From: Vibrio natriegens NBRC 15636 = ATCC 14048 = DSM 759
GTDB taxonomy: Bacteria > Pseudomonadota > Gammaproteobacteria > Enterobacterales > Vibrionaceae
Assembly: GCF_035621455.1 (NCBI RefSeq)
Contig: NZ_CP141823.1
Location: 1,612,001-1,676,000 of the forward strand
Reading direction: 5' to 3'
DNA length: 64,000 nt
A model generated the notes under the pieces. The model saw only the letters and a program-made list of their open reading frames with translations, was not told the DNA's origin and ran no database searches. Shown here in pieces: positions 45,771 to 54,347 of the stretch (within the stretch, counting starts at the first letter, position 1; each line of letters begins with the position of its first letter). The translations under genes were made by a program, and so were the position numbers.

Positions 45771-46760
45771 ATGTACCAACAACGGATTGTGATTGACGGA
45801 TTGCAGTACTGCAATTGGGAGCGAGAGTACTTCCAAACGCTTAAGGCGAGTGGCATTACTGCCGTTCATGCCACCATCGTTTACCACGAAAATGCACGTG
45901 AAACCTTAACCCGGTTTGCTGAGTGGAACCTACGCTTCGAGCAAAATGCCGATCTCATCATGCCGATCTATTCAATGGCAGATGTAGAAAAAGCCAAAGT
46001 TGAGGGTAAAGTCGGCATCTTCTTCGGTGCTCAGAATTGCTCACCAATCGATGATGAAATTGGCCTGATCGAAGTGATGCGCCGCCAAGGTCTGCTGATC
46101 ATGCAGTTGACCTACAACAACCAAAGTTTGCTGGCGACAGGTTGTTACGAACAAAACGACTCCGGCGTTACTCGTTTTGGTAAGCAAGCGATTGAAGAGA
46201 TGAACCGAGTAGGGATGATCATTGATATGTCCCACAGTGCGGAACGCTCAACACTGGAAGCCATCGACCTTTCTTCGCGTCCAATTTGTATCAGCCATGC
46301 CAACCCGACGTTTGCGCATGACGCACTGCGTAATAAATCCAATACGGTGATTAAAGCGCTGACCGAACGCGGTGGTTTGATTGGATTCAGCTTATACCCG
46401 TTCCATTTACCAAATGGCAGCCAATGCTCCTTGGATGATTTCTGCCAGATGGTAGCGAAAACCGCTGACATGTTTGGCGTCGACCATTTAGGCATCGGTA
46501 GCGATCTGTGTTTAAACCAACCGCAACAGGTATTGGAATGGATGCGCAACGGCCGTTGGTCAAAAGCGATGGACTACGGTGAAGGTTCAGCAAGCAACTC
46601 GGGCTGGCCAGATGCGCTGCCATGGTTCTGCGGCAGTGCAGGAATGGAGAACATCTACAACGGATTAATGCGTCACGGATTTAGTGAATCTGAGGCAGGA
46701 AAAATATTGGGTGAAAACTGGTTCCACTTCCTCAAAGAAGGATTAGAGCCTATTTCATAG
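45771..46760 (+). CDS. M19 (membrane dipeptidase)-like amidohydrolase, atypical N-terminal metal motif
   Basis: 329 residues from ATG 45771 behind AGGAG. The fold is recognisable from IGIFFGAQN-type (here VGIFFGAQNCSPIDD), MSHSAERSTLEAI and the ISHANPTFAH and LGIGSDLC segments. Classical M19 enzymes start with a metal-binding DGHND; here it reads IDGLQYCNW, so two zinc ligands are missing. This variant branch (seen for example beside glycine-betaine genes in Pseudomonas) probably does not cleave dipeptides; it may act on a cyclic amide, lactone or methylated amino acid. Cytoplasmic; no signal peptide. Confidence 0.82.
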   Translation: MYQQRIVIDGLQYCNWEREYFQTLKASGITAVHATIVYHENARETLTRFAEWNLRFEQNADLIMPIYSMADVEKAKVEGKVGIFFGAQNCSPIDDEIGLIEVMRRQGLLIMQLTYNNQSLLATGCYEQNDSGVTRFGKQAIEEMNRVGMIIDMSHSAERSTLEAIDLSSRPICISHANPTFAHDALRNKSNTVIKALTERGGLIGFSLYPFHLPNGSQCSLDDFCQMVAKTADMFGVDHLGIGSDLCLNQPQQVLEWMRNGRWSKAMDYGEGSASNSGWPDALPWFCGSAGMENIYNGLMRHGFSESEAGKILGENWFHFLKEGLEPIS

Positions 46761-46869
46761 CATTCCCCAAATTAGGAACCGCCTGTCAAAATAACAACAA
46801 TACGGCAGGCGTAAAACTCACATTTGTGGCCAGTCTTTGACAGCTGCAAAGAACCTCTGGAGCCAGAGT

Positions 46870-48471
46870 ATGTCTGATTTAACCAATAGCATGAAAGCTT
46901 CCACGATGAGCGTGTCATCGGGCAAGTCAAAAGCAAAATACAACACATCAACTGCGGAAAAGACGACGGATAAATTAGGGCTGAATAACCCTGCGTTTTG
47001 GTATAGCGGTGGCTTTATCGCGCTGTTCGTCGCTATCGCTCTTTATGATGGTGAACTGTTATCAACGCTCGTCAACGCCGGGTTTGGCTGGGCAGTGCAA
47101 GTGTTTGGTCCTTATTGGCAGTTACTACTTCTTCTCACTTTTCTTATTGGTCTTGGGTTAGCAGCAGGGCGAACAGGCAAGGTGAAGTTGGGTGGAATGG
47201 CAAAGCCAGAAATGGACTCTTTTCGTTGGATGGCAATTATATTCTGCACCTTACTTGCTGGTGGTGGTGTTTTCTGGGCTGCGGCTGAGCCTATCGCTCA
47301 CTATGTTAGCCCGCCACCTTTGTATGGTGCGCAAGATAACCCGCAACAAGGAGCGGTAAATGCGTTGTCGCAATCTTTTATGCACTGGGGCTTCTTGGCT
47401 TGGGCGATTGTGGGCAGCTTAACTTCAATTGTGGTGATGCACTTGCATTATGACAAAGGCTTACCATTGAAGCCGCGTATTTTGCTTTACCCAGTATTGG
47501 GTGAGCGAGCGCTTAAAGGGCAAGTCGGGGCGTTGATTGATGCGTGCTGCATAATCGCCGTGGCAGCTGGCACCATAGGGCCAATTGGGTTTCTGGGATT
47601 GCAGGTTAGCTACGCGTTAAATGCTCTGTTTGAGATTCCTGATGGCTTTACTACTCAGCTTATTATCATTTTGTTTGCGATTGCGCTCTACACCCTGTCG
47701 GCTCTTAGTGGCTTAAACCGAGGCATGCAACTGCTCAGCCGTTACAACGTAATTCTGGCTATGGCGTTGATGGTTTACATTCTGTTTTTTGGCCCTACGA
47801 ACTTTATCTTTAACGGATACATTCAAGGGGTAGGAACGATGTTGGACAACTTCATCCCGATGGCGACGTACCGCGGTGATGAAGGTTGGTTAAGTTGGTG
47901 GACGGTGTTTTTCTGGGGCTGGTTCCTTGGTTACGGGCCGATGATGGCAATCTTCATTGCTCGAATCTCTCGTGGTCGCACTATCCGCCAAGTCATTTCA
48001 ACAATCAGTATTGTGGCTCCGCTAACAACATGCTTTTGGTTCACAATTGTTGGTGGTTCTGGTCTTGCGTTTGAAATTGCAGACCCAGGTAGTGTGAGTA
48101 CGGCATTCGAAGGCTTCAACCTACCAGGAGCTTTGCTTGCAGTAACTCAACAACTGCCAATGCCGATGTTGACTTCGATCCTATTTCTGATTCTAACCAC
48201 GATCTTCATCGTGACGACGGGCGATTCTATGACATACACCATCAGTGTCGTGATTAGTGGTGAAACGGAGCCAAACGCGATCATTCGTACCTTTTGGGGG
48301 GTAATGATGGGTGTCACGGCACTGATTCTGATTTCTCTTGGCTCTGGTGGCATCTCTGCACTGCAATCTTTCATTGTGATAACCGCGGTTCCGGTGTCGC
48401 TGATTTTGTTGCCATCACTTTGGAATGCGCCACAAATCGCAATCAATATGGCGAAAGAGCAAGGGTTATAA
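46870..48471 (+). CDS. BCCT-family transporter
   Basis: 533 residues from ATG 46870 (TGGAG upstream); 46837 is an alternative. About twelve membrane helices after a 45-residue polar tail. The BCCT signature is clear: ARISRGRTIRQVI after a Trp-rich helix. The Trp box that binds the trimethylammonium group in betaine carriers (WAWWISWSP in BetP) reads WGWFLGYGP here, and the sodium-site stretch is LAGGGVFWAAAEP. So it is a BCCT carrier with a changed ligand cage, likely importing the compound broken down by the surrounding enzymes. Substrate unknown; betaine is not assured. Confidence 0.9.
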   Translation: MSDLTNSMKASTMSVSSGKSKAKYNTSTAEKTTDKLGLNNPAFWYSGGFIALFVAIALYDGELLSTLVNAGFGWAVQVFGPYWQLLLLLTFLIGLGLAAGRTGKVKLGGMAKPEMDSFRWMAIIFCTLLAGGGVFWAAAEPIAHYVSPPPLYGAQDNPQQGAVNALSQSFMHWGFLAWAIVGSLTSIVVMHLHYDKGLPLKPRILLYPVLGERALKGQVGALIDACCIIAVAAGTIGPIGFLGLQVSYALNALFEIPDGFTTQLIIILFAIALYTLSALSGLNRGMQLLSRYNVILAMALMVYILFFGPTNFIFNGYIQGVGTMLDNFIPMATYRGDEGWLSWWTVFFWGWFLGYGPMMAIFIARISRGRTIRQVISTISIVAPLTTCFWFTIVGGSGLAFEIADPGSVSTAFEGFNLPGALLAVTQQLPMPMLTSILFLILTTIFIVTTGDSMTYTISVVISGETEPNAIIRTFWGVMMGVTALILISLGSGGISALQSFIVITAVPVSLILLPSLWNAPQIAINMAKEQGL

Positions 48472-48499
48472 CGATTCGCTAATTTAAACAACGTGGAGC

Positions 48500-48532
48500 T
48501 TGTACGGCTGTTTTCCTCCTGCATCCGTACAA
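48500..48532 (+). promoter_or_regulatory. Intercistronic hairpin between BCCT and the unknown gene
   Basis: TTGTACGG (48500-48507) and CCGTACAA (48525-48532) form an 8 bp stem around a 17-base loop with no T run. It may limit read-through or protect mRNA ends. Confidence 0.45.
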
Positions 48533-48572
48533 ACCCTAGTATTCTTACAATAACAAATAGGTGGTGAGCAAA

Positions 48573-50309
48573 ATGGATGCACATCGTTCTACTTATACGG
48601 AAGCAACTATGCGCGACGCAGAGATTGTCATGGCAGCTGAAAGGCTTGGCGCAATGCACCAAAATCGAATCAGCTTTGTTCGTAGTTTGATTCGCAATAT
48701 GGCAAGTCAAAACTGGCAAGTAATCAAACATGATTGGCAACTTTGCCCTCGTGGTTATGGTCACGTGATTTATAAATTGGTCACGCCAGCACACGTTTAT
48801 CATTTGGTGGTTTTTTGTGATGAAATTGCCGACGATGAACGGAATGACCGCGTAATCGCTGAAAAGTGGGACGTCACTTTCGCACTGGTCCAAGGCGATG
48901 TTGATGTTACTTTGTTAGAAAGGCTAAGAGCGAATGTACCGCTGCAAGAAGCGGGGCGTAATCCGAATAACGTGCTTGTTCTTGCTCGTGCAAACAAAAG
49001 TGTGCGTGTGTTTGAGCACATCGTTAATGCACTTTCAAAAGGTAAGCAGCCCGAGCCAAAAGAGTTGGCGGAAGTGGGGTATATCCTGCGAACCACAGCC
49101 GTGTATGGCAACGGAAAATTTGGTATCGCCGATTTCAAACTGATGGAGGATAACCCTGATTTCAGCCAGTCTTTCAGTGCGCAAATGTGTGCGGTGTATA
49201 TGCTGCGTGAGTTCAGTTTGGATTGGGTGCATTTTCTGGCGCTTCAGAAAGGTGGTGAAAACGCGGTGGCCTTACATCGTGGTTTGCAGCGCTACCTTGG
49301 TGTAGGTAATGCAACTGGCTTAGGCATGGCTCCGTATTTGATTAACCACCCATGTATCGTCGACCAGTGGATGACGTCTCGTGAGCGTGCGGTAGCGCGA
49401 GTATTTGCTATGCCTTGCGAAGCCTCACTCTATGCTCCATTGCAAGGGCTACTTCAAAAAGCACAACGTCATCTAGAGCAAGTAATCACCATTAATGAGC
49501 ATCAAGATAGGCTCAATCATCTAGCGATAGCAGACATCAAACAACTACTGTCAGAGCTAACCACGTTAATGGCATCGCAATCGAACTGGGGGAGTTTGGT
49601 CGAGCAGAAGAATACAATGAGTGTGGAAGCCCAAGAAATCCTCACTTCTTGCTTGATCGAACTCTACCCACCTTTGGTGGATGAGTTTGCCAGCCAAATG
49701 AACACGGATGAAACTTTGTCTATTCCGGGTGGGAAAAAGATCCAAGACTTACTTGAAGTATTGCGAAGCAAATACCGTTGGGCGATAGATGTTGACTATT
49801 CTTTAGCCGAGAACAACTATTGGTTCTGGTATCGCTCACAAGACAAAGAAGAGCCAAGGCTTGGAGTACGCGGTGAAGAGGCAGGAGAAGACAAAGAACT
49901 GCCGCTCGATATCGGAAGACAAGTGAACCGCCTTTACCATGCTTTACTAGGCAGCTCTGAAGAGACGTCGGTCGCTGAATTTTTATTGCAAAACCCGGCT
50001 TATCGTTCGATCACACGCCGCGTATGGACGCTAGGGAAGCGAGAAATGGGTGATATTCAGATGAACGTGCTGCGCCAAGATGCACTGCCAATGCACTTAT
50101 TACGTTGTAAGTTGGCAATATTTGGTGCTACTAAGTTTGATCCGCGCTCGGATCGTTGGGTTCGTGTGACGTTCTTCCAAGGCGCACCTCTGTTGGACGA
50201 AATTCATGATTCGCAATTGGCGGACACATGGATTTTCCCAAGCATGCCAGAAAGTGACGAAATTACACAAAGTGACAATCAAAAAATCAATGGAGGATTT
50301 GCATTATGA
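48573..50309 (+). CDS. Large protein of unknown function in the BCCT/RidA cluster
   Basis: 578 residues from ATG 48573, preceded by AGGTGG; in-frame GTG at 48561 is an alternative. I do not recognise a family. It has no signal peptide or membrane helix and looks soluble, largely helical, with conserved-looking aromatic and basic segments such as CPRGYGHVIYKLV, DFSQSFSAQMCAVYMLREFS and AENNYWFWYRS. The frame is long, intact and follows normal codon use, so it is a real gene. Its stop overlaps the start of the DUF3726-like gene (ATGA), so the two are translated together and probably form one enzyme or complex. A hairpin (48500-48532) separates it from the BCCT gene. Confidence 0.75.
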   Translation: MDAHRSTYTEATMRDAEIVMAAERLGAMHQNRISFVRSLIRNMASQNWQVIKHDWQLCPRGYGHVIYKLVTPAHVYHLVVFCDEIADDERNDRVIAEKWDVTFALVQGDVDVTLLERLRANVPLQEAGRNPNNVLVLARANKSVRVFEHIVNALSKGKQPEPKELAEVGYILRTTAVYGNGKFGIADFKLMEDNPDFSQSFSAQMCAVYMLREFSLDWVHFLALQKGGENAVALHRGLQRYLGVGNATGLGMAPYLINHPCIVDQWMTSRERAVARVFAMPCEASLYAPLQGLLQKAQRHLEQVITINEHQDRLNHLAIADIKQLLSELTTLMASQSNWGSLVEQKNTMSVEAQEILTSCLIELYPPLVDEFASQMNTDETLSIPGGKKIQDLLEVLRSKYRWAIDVDYSLAENNYWFWYRSQDKEEPRLGVRGEEAGEDKELPLDIGRQVNRLYHALLGSSEETSVAEFLLQNPAYRSITRRVWTLGKREMGDIQMNVLRQDALPMHLLRCKLAIFGATKFDPRSDRWVRVTFFQGAPLLDEIHDSQLADTWIFPSMPESDEITQSDNQKINGGFAL

Positions 50310-51043
50310 TCGTCTCTCACAACGAACTGGTGGCCGCGGTTAATAAGGCATTTCTAGGCATGCGCCGTCACTGTGGTGAGGCAGATGTCATTGCAAATAT
50401 GGTGGCAGATCTACAAATGGTAGGCTTGCACGGGGTGCGTCACTTTAATAACGCTAGCCTATTCCTTGAGTTAGATTCAGACTGCGCGGTGTCAGTGACT
50501 AAAAGCACATCAACTAGTATAGAATTTGAGCTTAATAAGGGAAGCGTGGCATGTCATCTCCCAACGGTACTTGATTTTGCTCTGGAGAAAATGATTGAGT
50601 CGAAATCCATTGAGATCACTTTGAAACATTGTCACAACCGTTGGTTGGCATTTAGTGAGTTATTGAAGCTTTCTGCCAAAGGCATAGCCTGCCGTGCGCA
50701 GTGGGTGAACGGTTCAAAACCGACGCGAACGCTCTATGTATTGAACAGAGGGCAAATTGCGCCTGAAATCTTTTTATCAGACCAACCTGTTGAAAAAGGC
50801 ATGGATTGCCACTCAATGATAATCGAGCTATCGGTGAAAGATTTTAATGTTGAGGAAAGCTCACAAGGCTACTCCATTCATATAAAAGGGAACGAGCTAA
50901 GCGGAACCCAGCAGGCATCCTGGCAAAATGGTATCTTTGTAGAGGACAACGAGTGGGAAACTCTCAAAAAAACAGCAGCAGTGTTTTTGGTCGCAAATAG
51001 CGAACGCTCAGTACGAGGTGCGGGCGAGCTCGAATATAGTTAA
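50306..51043 (+). CDS. DUF3726-like protein, coupled to the preceding unknown gene
   Basis: 245 residues, soluble. The opening (SHNELVAAVNKAFLGMRRHC then VADLQMVGLHGVRHF) fits the DUF3726 type as I recall it. The helix ending in GLHGVRHF also recalls the N-terminal helical region of the malate/lactate dehydrogenase-2 superfamily (Ldh_2), which has a similar D-x-x-G-x-x-S-H-G-V-x-R pattern; the rest does not look like that enzyme. The ATG overlaps the previous stop by four bases. Function unknown; probably a partner of the 578-residue protein. A bidirectional terminator follows. Confidence 0.65.
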   Translation: MIVSHNELVAAVNKAFLGMRRHCGEADVIANMVADLQMVGLHGVRHFNNASLFLELDSDCAVSVTKSTSTSIEFELNKGSVACHLPTVLDFALEKMIESKSIEITLKHCHNRWLAFSELLKLSAKGIACRAQWVNGSKPTRTLYVLNRGQIAPEIFLSDQPVEKGMDCHSMIIELSVKDFNVEESSQGYSIHIKGNELSGTQQASWQNGIFVEDNEWETLKKTAAVFLVANSERSVRGAGELEYS

Positions 51044-51056
51044 TGTTTTCAAAAAT

Positions 51057-51085
51057 AAAAACGGCTCACAAGGAGCCGTTTTTAT
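51057..51085. terminator. Bidirectional terminator after the DUF3726 gene
   Basis: ACGGCTC (51061-51067), five-base loop, GAGCCGT (51073-51079), flanked by A's and T's on the two sides (stem extends through AAAA/TTTT). It serves the cluster on the plus strand and the Old Yellow Enzyme gene on the minus strand. Confidence 0.9.
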
Positions 51086-51106
51086 TATCTATCTTAAGGT
51101 AAAGCA

Positions 51107-52150
51107 CTACGCTAACGTTTCCAGCATCGCTGCATCGTATTCGACAAGTTCTTTGTTTTCCTGAACTCGGTTTACGTAGTCTGGGTTTGCGATGAATTGA
51201 CGACCAATGGCAACCAAATCAAATTTATTCGCTTGGATAGCTTCTGCGCCAGTTTCTGCGGTATAGCCACCCACACCCATCAACGTCTTTGAGTAAGTCT
51301 CACGCAGGTATTGCGATACGCGGCCACCAAGGAAGTCAAATTCTACGCTGTCATCAAACATACCTTCGTGCAAGTAAGCCAAGTTGCGCTTTTCTACTTC
51401 TGGCAGGAAGTAATCAAACACCTGACGGTCGCGAGGGTCAGCTTCTATATGCATGTAACCAGCAGGGGACACGCGCAAGCCAACAAGTTCTGAACCGATA
51501 CGGGCAACAACGGCATCTATCACTTCAAGTGGAAAACGGGACATGTTTTCTGGTGTTTCACCGTATTCATCTGTTCGATGGTTTGTATCGAAGTGTAGGA
51601 ACTGATCCAGCAGGTAACCATTGGCAGCGTGGATCTCAACGCCATCAAATCCTGCATCAATCGCGTTTTGTGCCGCCTGTGCGTAGTCTTCTACGAGCTG
51701 AGCAATTTCTTCGTGAGTGGCTGGTTTTGGCACGGTGTAAACAAGTTCGCGCATACGAGGAACGGTGCCATCAAATGCGAGCGCAGAAGGCGCTAATACG
51801 TACTCTCCACCAAAGAAGTGCGGATGAGCGACACGGCCAGTATGCCAAAGCTGGGCAAAGATCTTACCGCCGTTCGCGTGCACAGCGTCGGTGACTTTTT
51901 TCCAACCTTCAATTTGTGCTTGGGTAAAAAGCCCCGGCGTATTCGGGTAACCCTGACCATCTGCACGAATAATGGTTGCTTCGGAAATGATCAAACCTGC
52001 ATCTGCACGTTTTGCGTAGTAATCCACCATTGCATCAGTAGGCACCAGATCATCGTCTGCCATACAGCGCGTGAGTGGCGCCATTGCAATTTTGTTTTTC
52101 AGTGTAATTTTGTCGTTGAGTTTATACGCTTCGAATAATGTTTTTGTCAT
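51107..52150 (-). CDS. Old Yellow Enzyme-family NADH:flavin oxidoreductase (NemA-like)
   Basis: 347 residues from ATG 52150; it has ideal spacing to AGGAG, whereas the ATG at 52156 is too close to it. FMN enzyme reducing activated C=C bonds of electrophiles such as N-ethylmaleimide, and nitro compounds. TIM-barrel features: NKIAMAPLTRCMADDDLVPT, FAQLWHTGRVAHPHFFGGE, the paired His/Asn region GVEIHAANGYLLDQFL and VAIGRQFIANPDYV. It is divergent from a TetR regulator with palindromes between, as in nemR-nemA. Confidence 0.92.
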   Translation of the reverse strand: MTKTLFEAYKLNDKITLKNKIAMAPLTRCMADDDLVPTDAMVDYYAKRADAGLIISEATIIRADGQGYPNTPGLFTQAQIEGWKKVTDAVHANGGKIFAQLWHTGRVAHPHFFGGEYVLAPSALAFDGTVPRMRELVYTVPKPATHEEIAQLVEDYAQAAQNAIDAGFDGVEIHAANGYLLDQFLHFDTNHRTDEYGETPENMSRFPLEVIDAVVARIGSELVGLRVSPAGYMHIEADPRDRQVFDYFLPEVEKRNLAYLHEGMFDDSVEFDFLGGRVSQYLRETYSKTLMGVGGYTAETGAEAIQANKFDLVAIGRQFIANPDYVNRVQENKELVEYDAAMLETLA

Positions 52151-52194
52151 GAGCATGCTCCTAATGAACGCTGGGGTAATATGCTAACCCTTTT

Positions 52195-52210
52195 TTGAAT
52201 GATCATTCAA
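52195..52210. promoter_or_regulatory. TetR-type operator 1
   Basis: TTGAATGATCATTCAA is a perfect 16-base palindrome, 45 bp upstream of the Old Yellow Enzyme start. It pairs with a second near-copy 24 bp away. Confidence 0.75.
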
Positions 52211-52218
52211 GATGTTTT

Positions 52219-52234
52219 TTGAACGTTCATTCAA
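52219..52234. promoter_or_regulatory. TetR-type operator 2
   Basis: TTGAACGTTCATTCAA is a near-palindrome sharing the TTGAA...TTCAA arms of operator 1. The two sites are centred 24 bp apart in the divergent promoter, so the TetR protein at 52316 probably controls both directions. Confidence 0.7.
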
Positions 52235-52315
52235 ATAGCTTGTTAAACCTTGTTAACCCCAGTAAACTTAGGGTGTTTGTAAGGTTATAGAGCCCAGCTA
52301 GTTGAGAAATGTCAG

Positions 52316-52921
52316 ATGAGAAATGCCGAATTCGACCGAGAATATGTTTTAAGCTCAGCGATGAATGAGTTCATTGCTAAGGGCTACAATAAAACCAGCA
52401 TGCAAGATTTGAAGCGTGCGACTGGGCTGCATCCGGGCTCTATTTATTGCGCATTTGAGAACAAAAGAGGCCTATTGCTCGCTTCTCTTGACCATTACAC
52501 GACGACGAAATCTCAGGCTTTTGAGCAGTTCTTCAACGACCCTAAACAGATTCTGTCCGGCTTTGAACGTTATCTTCATGACATTATCGAGTTCAGCGAA
52601 TGTGAAAACGGTAAAGGCTGTTTATTGCAAAAGGCGTTGAGTGAGCTTGATCAGCAAGATGAAGAAATCGAAGCCATCATTTGTAACATGCTTGAGCAAT
52701 GGAAACTCAGTATTCAATCCAAGCTAGAGTTAGCAAAACAGAATGAAGAAATTGCACCAGGGACCGATTGCGAGTTGTTAAGTGATTTTCTGGTGATGAA
52801 TATTTACGGGTTGCGGGCGTTTGCCAGTACGAGACCGACTGAAGCACGTCTGGGCCAACTCGTCGACAAAATCATGCAGAGTCTGAAGAGCTGCTGTGTG
52901 GATGGAAAGGCAGTGGCCTAA
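52316..52921 (+). CDS. TetR-family regulator (probable repressor of the Old Yellow Enzyme gene)
   Basis: 201 residues. TetR helix-turn-helix at about residues 8-52 (AMNEFIAKGYNKTSMQDLKR, GLHPGSIYCAFENKRGLLLA). The ligand domain contains a cysteine segment ECENGKGCLLQKAL, and cysteines are the sensors in NemR-like repressors, so electrophile sensing is plausible. No strong ribosome site precedes the ATG. A strong terminator follows. Confidence 0.88.
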   Translation: MRNAEFDREYVLSSAMNEFIAKGYNKTSMQDLKRATGLHPGSIYCAFENKRGLLLASLDHYTTTKSQAFEQFFNDPKQILSGFERYLHDIIEFSECENGKGCLLQKALSELDQQDEEIEAIICNMLEQWKLSIQSKLELAKQNEEIAPGTDCELLSDFLVMNIYGLRAFASTRPTEARLGQLVDKIMQSLKSCCVDGKAVA

Positions 52922-52943
52922 GTATTGCGGTTCGAGATTTGAG

Positions 52944-52974
52944 AAAGGATGGCTGTGATGCCATCCTTTTTTTT
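52944..52974 (+). terminator. Terminator after the TetR gene
   Basis: AAAGGATGGC (52944-52953), six-base loop, GCCATCCTTT (52960-52969), then more T's. Strong intrinsic terminator. Confidence 0.93.
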
Positions 52975-53008
52975 AAATCGAGCGACGTTTTTATCGTTAA
53001 TATCGTTT

Positions 53009-54340
53009 TTATGCCGAGGTCGGGTTCAATCGATGTTGACGTCGGCTGTACACGTATAACGCAATTCCTGGAATATATAGAATCGCTGAAAGCAGCAGGG
53101 TATCGACACCCGCCGCATAAACCAGCCAAATGCCATAAATACTGGCTCCAAAGCCAATCAATTTTAACTGCAAGCGAGCGTTAGTCTGGATGGATAACTT
53201 AAGCAGATACGCGCCAACCAAGAAATAGGGTATCAAAATCATTGACGTCGAAATCAAAACGAGCGTGTTATAACCTTCACCTGTAAGCATTACGAGTATT
53301 AAACACAGTTGCACCGTTAAACTGGTTAGGAACAGCGAGTTTTTCGGGGTGTCGTTATCGTTAGATTTCGCAAAGAACTTCGGAAACGCACCGTATTTAG
53401 CCGCGGTGTAAGGGACTTCGGCAGAATACAAAATCCAGCTTAAGTACGACGCCAGCACCGATACAATTAAACCAATACTGATCACCGCTTTACCCCACGA
53501 ACCAGTCATCGCAGCCATCAGCCCAGCCATCGAAGGATTCGATATCGTGGCTATCTCTGCACGAGAAGCAATTCCGAGTGACATAAGAGAAATCAAAACG
53601 TACAAGATTAAGGCGGCGATAACACCAAGGTAAGTTGCGCGACCTATGTCTTTGCGGTTTTTTGCTCGTCCCGACAAAATTACTGCACCTTCAATACCAG
53701 TAAACACCCACAGTGTAATTAGCATCGTACCTTTCACTTGCTCTATAAAAGGTTGTTGTAGTGTTTCTCCTTGTGGATCGATATGAAAAGTATCGGTATC
53801 AAAGAAGTAGTAAGCGGCGCAGACAAAGAGGATTAACGGTACGCTTTTAGCCAACGTCGCCAGCAAATTGATGAAGGCGGCTTGCGTGACTCCTCTTAGG
53901 ATCAAACCGTGAACTGACCACAGCACGAGGGACTCGCAGATGAAGGCATAGATGGTTGTACCGTCACCAAATAACGGGAAGTCTGGGGTATCTACAAAAG
54001 CGCCGAGCGCAGCAAAGGCAACGACAAGGTAGCCTACAACGCCGATCGTTGCACACAACCAATAGCCCCATGCAGAAAGGAAACCTGCGAGATCACCAAA
54101 CCCTTCTCTGGCATAGGCATAGATGCCGCCGTCCAAATCTGGCTTAAGGCGAGATAAGTGAAGAAAGCAGCCTGCCAGAAGCAGAATGCCGACGCCAGTA
54201 ATCGTCCAGCCGACGATCATCGCATTGAGTCCGGCTACCTCAGCCATGTTTTGCGGTAGGCTGAATATGCCTGCACCAACCATTGAACTAAAGACTAACG
54301 CTGTCAATGCGGTTAAGCCAATTCGATTTCCTTGCGACAT
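53009..54340 (-). CDS. APA-family amino acid/polyamine antiporter
   Basis: 443 residues with about twelve membrane helices. The helix-1 motif SSMVGAGIFSLPQNMAEVAG and WTITGVGILLLAGCFLHLSR fit the basic amino acid/polyamine antiporter branch (arginine:ornithine type). It starts seven bases after mmuM ends, so the two are co-transcribed. That makes S-methylmethionine or a related sulfur amino acid a possible substrate, although the fold alone suggests arginine or ornithine. It converges with the TetR gene. Confidence 0.85.
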   Translation of the reverse strand: MSQGNRIGLTALTALVFSSMVGAGIFSLPQNMAEVAGLNAMIVGWTITGVGILLLAGCFLHLSRLKPDLDGGIYAYAREGFGDLAGFLSAWGYWLCATIGVVGYLVVAFAALGAFVDTPDFPLFGDGTTIYAFICESLVLWSVHGLILRGVTQAAFINLLATLAKSVPLILFVCAAYYFFDTDTFHIDPQGETLQQPFIEQVKGTMLITLWVFTGIEGAVILSGRAKNRKDIGRATYLGVIAALILYVLISLMSLGIASRAEIATISNPSMAGLMAAMTGSWGKAVISIGLIVSVLASYLSWILYSAEVPYTAAKYGAFPKFFAKSNDNDTPKNSLFLTSLTVQLCLILVMLTGEGYNTLVLISTSMILIPYFLVGAYLLKLSIQTNARLQLKLIGFGASIYGIWLVYAAGVDTLLLSAILYIPGIALYVYSRRQHRLNPTSA

Positions 54341-54347
54341 ATTTAAC

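Noticed and set aside
48147..48893. 248-codon minus-strand open frame across the BCCT/unknown gene junction
   Set aside because: It lies opposite two well supported genes and shows no protein family features.
51289..51894. 201-codon plus-strand open frame opposite the Old Yellow Enzyme gene
   Set aside because: It is a shadow of the intact NemA-like gene and is rich in residues typical of antisense reading.
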